The notes below the pieces were generated by a model. That model had not been told where the DNA came from and made no database searches. It saw only the letters and a list, made by a program, of their open reading frames with translations. From Deltaproteobacteria bacterium UBA3076 (GTDB lineage: Bacteria > Desulfobacterota > Dissulfuribacteria > Dissulfuribacterales > UBA3076), in the NCBI GenBank assembly GCA_002367355.1, contig DFBQ01000236.1, positions 1 through 9,753 on the forward strand: DNA of 9,753 nt, read 5' to 3'. Position numbers and translations under genes: made by a program. Every line of letters begins with the position of its first letter. Position 1 is the stretch's first letter. This document shows positions 6,194 to 9,753 of this stretch, one piece after another.

Positions 6194-6510
6194 TTATCTT
6201 TGTCCTTTGTTTTGGGCTAACGACAAGGTCTGCTGAAGCGACTGGTTCGCACCGCATGATGCCCCAAAAGCTTGAACCAAAAACGCAAGAAACATAGGAC
6301 CGCTTGCAAATATTGAAGACTCCGCCAGTCTTGGAAGAACTCTATCATAACTGATGACTTGATTCAAAAATGTGATCTTGGCATCTCTTCATATCTTGAA
6401 CCGAAAAAGCCACAATTCTGGTAACTAAAACCTCGGAACCACCGACTTCACAAAACCGTCTCAAGGGAAAAAGTGTTGCTCCCTTCCCGACGCTGCGAAC
6501 GATGGAGTTA
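6194..6510 (-). pseudogene. Frameshifted cassette gene
   Basis: No full reading frame exists here, but two protein-like frames join neatly. The upstream one reads VGKGATLFPLRRFCEVGG, then LVTRIVAFSVQDMKR. The downstream one continues DAKITFLNQVISYDRVLPRLAE, then SSIFASGPMFLAFLVQAFG, and ends in attC-derived ANQSLQQTLSLA with a stop at 6196-6194. They meet at a GAGA run (plus strand TCTCTT, 6384-6389), where adding back two bases (GA) restores one frame through K-R-D-A. I infer a 2-nt slippage deletion in a small cassette protein with one hydrophobic segment. The start is uncertain, since no ATG with a ribosome site precedes the first part. The family is not recognised. Confidence 0.45.
6214..6253 (-). 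repeat. Shrunken attC-like site
   Basis: On the minus strand GGTGCGAAC (6253-6245, R''-like) and GTTAGCCC (6221-6214, R'-like) bracket CAGTCGCTTCAGCAGACC. That 18-mer differs by one base from the one in the next attC (5310-5293). Only 40 bp separate the outer ends, below the roughly 57-bp lower end of known attC sites, and the complementary inner arm is missing. It looks like an attC with an internal deletion between the frameshifted gene and the kinase cassette. Confidence 0.45.
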
Positions 6511-6822
6511 AGCTGCCAAAAACAATGCGTAGCACGGACCTTCGCACGACTTAAAACTTGGCAGCGGGGGACAAACCATCACATTACTACCAAGCGGTTT
6601 TTGGTCCGCTTGAACGGAATGTTGGACGGTCGGCTGCCTCCTCGCTATGGATATTGTATCACGGAGTAATCGGCTGACACAATCGATTTGTTTGAAATTT
6701 GGGAAGACTGGAGGATTAATCAGAGGAATCTGGGATGAAAAGTGGACCAATTCTTGACTCATGGGGCCTCCTGACACCAAATTATCTGGGGAAAAGCGTT
6801 CTTCCCCTATAGGATAACTCAT
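6508..6822 (-). CDS. Doubtful small ORF ending inside an attC-like site
   Basis: ATG at 6822 is preceded by GAGGA at a 6-nt gap, and the frame stays open to 6508 (104 aa). An ATG at 6828 is too close to that ribosome site. It begins 15 bp after the transposase stop. The first about 70 residues (MSYPIGEERFSPDNLV, later LINPPVFPNFKQIDCVSRLL) are not recognised. The rest, from TVQHSVQADQKPLG onward, is the attC-like site read through and then low-quality sequence. It could be a cassette gene truncated by the IS91-like insertion, part of that element, or chance. Confidence 0.3.
   Translation of the reverse strand: MSYPIGEERFSPDNLVSGGPMSQELVHFSSQIPLINPPVFPNFKQIDCVSRLLRDTISIARRQPTVQHSVQADQKPLGSNVMVCPPLPSFKSCEGPCYALFLAA
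6570..6627 (-). repeat. attC-like recombination site, 58 bp
   Basis: On the minus strand the site opens with GTCCAAC (6627-6621), an exact match to the R'' consensus RYYYAAC, and closes with GTTTGTC (6576-6570), an imperfect R'. ACATT/AATGT and CAAGCGG/CCGCTTG form two nested perfect stems around an 8-nt loop. The layout (R'', ATTCCGTTCAAGC) closely resembles the aadA-type attC. Read on the plus strand, GTTGGAC would be the perfect R', so orientation rests mainly on the neighbouring genes. Confidence 0.65.
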
Positions 6823-6837
6823 AACCATTCCTCATTA

Positions 6838-8040
6838 TTATGCGGCTACCGGCATTCCGACCGGTTGAATTAGTTTCTCAAAATCTCGAAAACTTGCGGA
6901 CTCTCCCTGACGCTTCCTCGGAATTACTCCTGAATACAATAATTGCTTGCCGCAAACAGGACATCTCTCAGGATGTTTGTCGCTAACCTTTGCCAAGGCA
7001 TCTTTCCAACCAAGAGGCTCTGGAATTTCAAGGTTATCTTGGCCTAATTGCTCACGACATTGGGCAAGCTCTGGCCTCTTTGTGTTGGCGTAAATTCCAT
7101 ATGACCTTACATATTGCAGACCAGGCACAGGAACATGGAGAAGCAGCCTGCGTATAAAATCAGAAAGACTTAAGGGCATCACTTTACTTATTGGCCTCTT
7201 ATCCTCATCTAAATCCTTGTTGTCAGCATATCGAAAAAGCACGCGGTCTTCTGTCACCTCTATCAGCCTGCTCTTCGAAATCGGACCACCACTTATATAC
7301 CGCCCCAGATACATCAGAACCCCTGTCCCTCCAGGACATCTCTGCCGAATATGAACGTTCCACTTCTTGCGGCCCAGCTTGTTCAGAAGGTTTTCCAACT
7401 GCTGGGGCCTCATGCCTGACGGAAGTGTAAGTTTGCCATCACGTAGTGCCTTTCGAATAGCATAAATAAATTTTCCCCTGAATACCGGCATTACCACACG
7501 AATGGGGATCAAGTATCCGTTATTTACTACCTTCCATTTACCGTTATTGGTCAAACCTCCTCCGGTAATCAGGCAATGGATGTGAGGATGAAGGACCAAA
7601 GTCCTGCCCCAGGTGTGCAATGTCGCTATTATTCCAGGAAGGACCCCAAGGTACTTCTCGTCACCAAGTAATTCCAACAAAGTGCGGGATGCCGCCCAAA
7701 ACAATAAAGAGGCCATAAGCCTGACATTACACAACCAAAGCGCATTTAATTCTTCAGGAATGGTAAAAATTACATGGTAGTGGTCGGTTGCCAAAAGACG
7801 GGATTTCCATCCGAAAAGCCATTTCTCAATACGCAGAAAAGCGCACTTCGGACAGAAACGATGGCCGCAGGAATTATACCAGACCCGATGAAAGTGACCA
7901 TCAGGGCATGATTCCACATGACCGCCTAAAGCCGCGGTCCGACACATGAGCATCAGCCTGACAGCGCTGCGGACATATCCAGGAAGGGGATTGGCCTTCT
8001 CGAATGCTACAAAGCCTAACCTCAATGCCTTGGTAATCAT
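6838..8040 (-). CDS. IS91-family (IS801/IS1294-like) Y2 HUH transposase
   Basis: Rolling-circle transposase of 400 aa, full length for the family. In order: zinc-ribbon-like cysteines C33, C45, C58, C63 and C66; the HUH motif H153/H155 in LHPHIHCLITGG; paired tyrosines Y244 and Y248 in YLGRYISGG; RSYGIYANTKR (312-322), a conserved C-terminal block; and a CPVCGK zinc knuckle (360-365). The frame has no defect. It differs clearly from the other Y2 transposase in this window (at 2746-3831) in length and sequence, so the two elements are separate arrivals. The gene lies in the same direction as the cassettes, between two attC sites, so it has probably inserted into a cassette. The start lacks a Shine-Dalgarno, and a -10 box ends 7 nt before the ATG. 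Confidence 0.9.
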   Translation of the reverse strand: MITKALRLGFVAFEKANPLPGYVRSAVRLMLMCRTAALGGHVESCPDGHFHRVWYNSCGHRFCPKCAFLRIEKWLFGWKSRLLATDHYHVIFTIPEELNALWLCNVRLMASLLFWAASRTLLELLGDEKYLGVLPGIIATLHTWGRTLVLHPHIHCLITGGGLTNNGKWKVVNNGYLIPIRVVMPVFRGKFIYAIRKALRDGKLTLPSGMRPQQLENLLNKLGRKKWNVHIRQRCPGGTGVLMYLGRYISGGPISKSRLIEVTEDRVLFRYADNKDLDEDKRPISKVMPLSLSDFIRRLLLHVPVPGLQYVRSYGIYANTKRPELAQCREQLGQDNLEIPEPLGWKDALAKVSDKHPERCPVCGKQLLYSGVIPRKRQGESASFRDFEKLIQPVGMPVAA

Positions 8041-8046
8041 AATGAG

Positions 8047-8074
8047 ATTGTAGCATAACAGCTAAGGGCTTGAA
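8047..8074 (-). promoter_or_regulatory. Extended -10 promoter giving a leaderless transposase mRNA
   Basis: On the minus strand TGCTACAAT (TACAAT at 8052-8047) is an extended -10. The base expected to be +1 is at or next to the A of the ATG at 8040. The -35 region (TTTCAA near 8075-8070) is poor. No ribosome site lies upstream of the ATG, which agrees with leaderless translation and low expression. Confidence 0.4.
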
Positions 8075-8100
8075 ATACTTCCCTGTTTTTTTACAGTTTA

Positions 8101-8230
8101 GTCCAACGTTTGAGCTCAGGGGCAAGCGGGATTTACAGCACTGAACTTCGATTAACCAGTGAATTTGACGGCAAGACTGGACTTCGAAAAACCGCGCTGC
8201 CCGCTTGTCCCTTGCAGCGCCTTGTTAACC
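8101..8230 (-). repeat. Long attC recombination site (130 bp)
   Basis: On the minus strand the site opens with GGTTAAC (8230-8224) followed by AAGGCGCTGCAAGGG, and ends with GTTGGAC (8107-8101), an exact GTTRRRY core. GGGGCAAGCGGG (8118-8129) pairs with CCCGCTTGTCCC (8199-8210) to form the inner stem around a long loop, in the manner of the long superintegron sites. It begins 3 bp after the stop of the small membrane-protein gene, the usual tight packing of gene and attC in a cassette. Confidence 0.75.
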
Positions 8231-8233
8231 TTT

Positions 8234-8467
8234 TTATGTGATTTCAGCAAAATACGTCCCTGCTATCAGTACCAACAAACCGACCAATTGAATAGCAAAT
8301 GGTTTTTTCGCATCACCCCAATGGAAAGTAAGATAAAAAATAGTTACGGGTGTTAGAAATACACAACCAAGTCCCCAGAGTAAGCTGGTTGTAAATGCTT
8401 CGATAAGGAACGGTATACCGCCAATAATGAAAATACCTAACCCGAAAAACTGTACTATTATTTCCAT
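8234..8467 (-). CDS. Small three-helix membrane protein, integron cassette
   Basis: 77 aa, not assigned to a named family. Three hydrophobic segments are evident: about 3-25 (IIVQFFGLGIFIIGGIPFLI), 31-50 (LWGLGCVFLTPVTIFYLTF) and 60-74 (AIQLVGLLVLIAGTYF), with a short charged loop GDAKKP between the last two. Inner-membrane location is inferred. The ATG at 8467 follows GGGGA by 6 nt; a TTG upstream at 8485 is a less likely start. It lies just downstream of the cold-shock/DUF1294 gene with no attC between, and its stop is 3 bp from the long attC, so the two genes probably share one cassette. Without the MITE insertion they would be separated by only about 40 bp. Confidence 0.7.
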   Translation of the reverse strand: MEIIVQFFGLGIFIIGGIPFLIEAFTTSLLWGLGCVFLTPVTIFYLTFHWGDAKKPFAIQLVGLLVLIAGTYFAEIT

Positions 8468-8518
8468 ACTGAGTCCCCACAGCAATGTTACAAGTTTGAT
8501 AATGTAGAAACAATTTTA

Positions 8519-8640
8519 GTATCCTATTCAAATCTCCTGGTAAAATGTGATTTTCTTGCTTTTTAAAAAATTAAATATCTGTAATATCAGCATGTTATTT
8601 TTCGGACATATTTTCCTACCAGGAGATTTGAATAGGATAC
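8519..8640. mobile_element. 122-bp MITE with perfect 24-bp inverted repeats
   Basis: Positions 8519-8542 (beginning GTATCCTATTC) and 8617-8640 (ending GAATAGGATAC) are exact reverse complements over all 24 bp. The 8-mer CAATTTTA flanks the element directly on both sides (8511-8518 and 8641-8648), a clear target-site duplication. The 74-bp interior is AT-rich and encodes nothing. This is a non-autonomous element moved by a DDE transposase not present here. An 8-bp duplication is seen in several families, and I cannot assign one. Confidence 0.9.
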
Positions 8641-9238
8641 CAATTTTAGTACTGTACAACTGAAACGTGGTCATGCCGTTTGGTGTTAGGAGCCATGAGA
8701 ACACACCTACATTTAAAAGAACAGTAATCCAGAAGACGAAGCGGAATTCTTGTTTTTTGGATTTGTGCCGTAATTTTTGTTGGGCGAAAATAGCACCAGG
8801 CCACCCTCCAACTAATGATAATAGGTGGAGGGTACTTTCGCTTGTACGCCATGCGCCTCTTTGAGCTGCTGATTTGTCAAAAGCATATGCTGCGAATGTT
8901 ATTATGCTACCAGCAAAATAAATAACGAGAAGGGATAAAGGGATTTTTCCAGTAATCGCAAAAAAGCTGATAACAAAAAGAAAGGCTACGGCAATGATAA
9001 TTGAAAATGCCCCATTTTTACGCAGTTTATCGCCAGGTAATGTCGCTTTTTCAGCACGAGGCTTACCACTTTTGTCAGTTGTAAGAGTGTAGGTAACTTC
9101 TTGATCAATTTCAGGACGTCTGGAGCGATTGTTGAACGCAGAGATATGTATAAAAACTTGTTTGCCAGCAGCATTTGGAGTGATAAAGCCGAACCCTTTA
9201 TCATCATTCCATTTCGTTATTTTTCCCTTGGTACGCAT
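8528..9238 (-). CDS. Cold-shock domain + DUF1294 membrane protein, C-terminus altered by a MITE
   Basis: A fusion of two known modules. Residues 1-68 are a cold-shock nucleic-acid-binding domain with RNP1 KGFGFI (14-19) and RNP2 VFIHIS (28-33). Residues about 76-184 are a DUF1294 membrane domain with hydrophobic segments at 79-94, 101-117 and 168-184 and the typical YAFDKSAAQRGAWR (118-131) and LSLVGGWPGA (140-149). The pairing is common in Gammaproteobacteria. Its role is not established, though RNA binding at the membrane is plausible. The ATG at 9238 has no strong ribosome site. From residue 200 the frame enters the MITE and gains 37 foreign residues. Rejoining the flanks across one target copy gives a natural end of ...STKIVSTLSNL, 206 aa. 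As the first gene after attI it should be the best-expressed cassette gene. Confidence 0.88.
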   Translation of the reverse strand: MRTKGKITKWNDDKGFGFITPNAAGKQVFIHISAFNNRSRRPEIDQEVTYTLTTDKSGKPRAEKATLPGDKLRKNGAFSIIIAVAFLFVISFFAITGKIPLSLLVIYFAGSIITFAAYAFDKSAAQRGAWRTSESTLHLLSLVGGWPGAIFAQQKLRHKSKKQEFRFVFWITVLLNVGVFSWLLTPNGMTTFQLYSTKIGILFKSPGRKICPKNNMLILQIFNFLKSKKITFYQEI

Positions 9239-9586
9239 GATTTCATTTTTTCATAGGTTAACATGTAATAGGCGGCCCATTTTATGTAGAAAAAGGCAGC
9301 AGGTCATTTTAACTACCTGAATTTTCAGAAAACAACAAAATGAGCTGTATTTAATTACGGATTATCTCCACCCTCCGGCACAACTTATTTCCCTTTAGCA
9401 AATTATAAGACATTTTGTCAAGAAAATTAATTGCTTGCATCTCAGCGTAATTACGAGGAGATGATCTATCGAGGAAAAATGGAGTTGACAGCATCCTGTT
9501 TGCGCTGTATTTTATTGCGGAATGTAAATATGTTTGTAAAATTAAATGTAAATTTTGTTAATTATAACGTGGAGATCGGCCTTAAT
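9239..9586. other. Integron attI region and intI leader, no gene
   Basis: This 348-bp gap between the divergent first cassette gene and intI must contain attI if the integron assignment is right. attI sites have little consensus. A GTTAACC on the minus strand (9262-9256), 18 bp before the first cassette gene, is the best candidate for the crossover core. A CAGGT/ACCTG inverted pair lies near 9310-9330, and CTGAA/TTCAG follows at about 9328-9339. The plus strand holds the intI promoter. No reading frame is convincing. Confidence 0.45.
9485..9513 (+). promoter_or_regulatory. Promoter of the integron integrase (PintI)
   Basis: TTGACA (9485-9490) is followed after 17 bp by TATTTT (9508-9513). 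The -35 is perfect, and the predicted leader to the ATG at 9587 is about 67 nt. The CTGT overlapping the -10 (9505-9508) resembles half of a LexA box, but the other half is absent, so SOS control is not supported by this sequence. Confidence 0.6.
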
Positions 9587-9753
9587 ATGAATCATTTGTC
9601 TCAAAATACGCCGTATTATAACAAAGCACATACAAGCTCCAAGCCCAGATTGCTGGATCAAGTTCGCAATAGAATTCGCCTCAAGCACTACAGCATCCGC
9701 ACGGAACAATCTTATATCCATTGGATCAAGCGGCATCCTTCATCCTGTAGCTT
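9587..9753 (+). CDS. intI: Integron integrase, N-terminal part, runs off window
   Basis: The first 55 codons. After about 18 variable residues the sequence KPRLLDQVRNRIRLKHYSIR, continuing TEQSYIHWIKR, is the N-terminal core-binding domain of integron integrases (compare IntI1: VLDQLRERIRYLHYSLR, then TEQAYVNWVR). IntI recombines attI with attC to capture and shuffle cassettes. The divergent orientation to the cassette genes agrees. The ATG has only a distant TGGAG as ribosome site; a GTG at 9569 is an alternative. After IHWIKR (44-49) family members continue F-x-x-FH-x-x-RHP, whereas this frame goes straight to HPSSCS. A short deletion or frameshift near 9733 is possible, which would make this a damaged integrase. 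The catalytic domain is outside the window. Confidence 0.8.
   Translation, partial: MNHLSQNTPYYNKAHTSSKPRLLDQVRNRIRLKHYSIRTEQSYIHWIKRHPSSCS
9615..9642 (-). promoter_or_regulatory. Candidate cassette promoter Pc inside intI
   Basis: On the minus strand TGTTATAAT (TATAAT at 9620-9615) is a perfect extended -10. TTGGAG (9642-9637) lies 16 bp upstream as a weak -35. It points toward the cassettes from within the intI coding region, the place of Pc in class 1 integrons. It would transcribe about 370 nt of leader before the first cassette gene. Confidence 0.5.

Noticed and set aside
6508..6828. Start of the 106-codon ORF at ATG 6828
   Set aside because: The only ribosome site, GAGGA, directly abuts this ATG. 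The ATG at 6822 is better spaced, and the ORF as a whole is doubtful.
7191..7430. Plus-strand ORF of 79 codons, and the similar one at 8159-8356
   Set aside because: The first is antisense to the IS91-family transposase; the second crosses the long attC and the small membrane-protein gene. Neither has a ribosome site.
8985..9207. Alternative 73-codon minus-strand frame
   Set aside because: It is a shadow of the cold-shock/DUF1294 gene in another frame, with no domain character.
9402..9421. TTGACA and TATAAT on the minus strand as cassette promoter
   Set aside because: Both hexamers are perfect but only 8 bp apart, too close for one sigma70 promoter. The TATAAT alone could still act with another -35.
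9505..9520. LexA (SOS) box over the intI -10
   Set aside because: Only the left half CTGT is present; the right half reads GCGG, not ACAG.

Overview
The window is a mobile-element-rich accessory region. Its right half reads as an integron. The first 55 codons of an integron-type integrase (intI) run rightward off the end of the window at 9587. A cassette array is read in the opposite direction, on the minus strand, from about 9240 down to about 4060. This divergent layout, with attI and the cassette promoter lying between or inside intI, is the classic integron layout. Nothing in the window fixes the organism. Environmental bacteria with chromosomal integrons, such as Desulfobacterota, Planctomycetes or Gammaproteobacteria, are all possible, and I would not name a genus.

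Right to left along the array: the intI start, its promoter and a candidate Pc inside intI; the presumed attI region; a cold-shock-domain/DUF1294 membrane protein whose 3' end is rewritten by a 122-bp MITE (perfect 24-bp inverted repeats, 8-bp target duplication); a 77-aa three-helix membrane protein; a long (130 bp) attC; an IS91-family Y2 transposase; a weak small ORF running into a 58-bp attC-like site; a frameshifted cassette gene; a shrunken 40-bp attC-like site; a guanylate-kinase-like cassette gene whose C-terminus is encoded by its attC; that attC; a 101-aa cassette gene; a 672-bp ORF-less group II intron (probably class C) on the plus strand; and a fourth attC-like hairpin directly upstream of the intron.

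The left half holds other mobile DNA. A composite IS91-like element (about 1.73-4.06 kb) has two translationally coupled genes: a tyrosine recombinase and a Y2 HUH transposase. To its left is a remnant of a phospholipase-D-like gene, cut at both ends. At the far left is a single-strand (Y1, REP-associated type) transposase with a DnaA-like C-terminal helix-turn-helix, leaving the window at base 1.

Taken together, this is an integron platform that has been a target for several single-strand-DNA elements: two Y2 HUH elements, one Y1 HUH element and a retroelement-type intron. The intron sits next to an attC hairpin. Family assignments rest on motifs read by eye. Exact ends of the IS91-like elements and of attI are not resolved.
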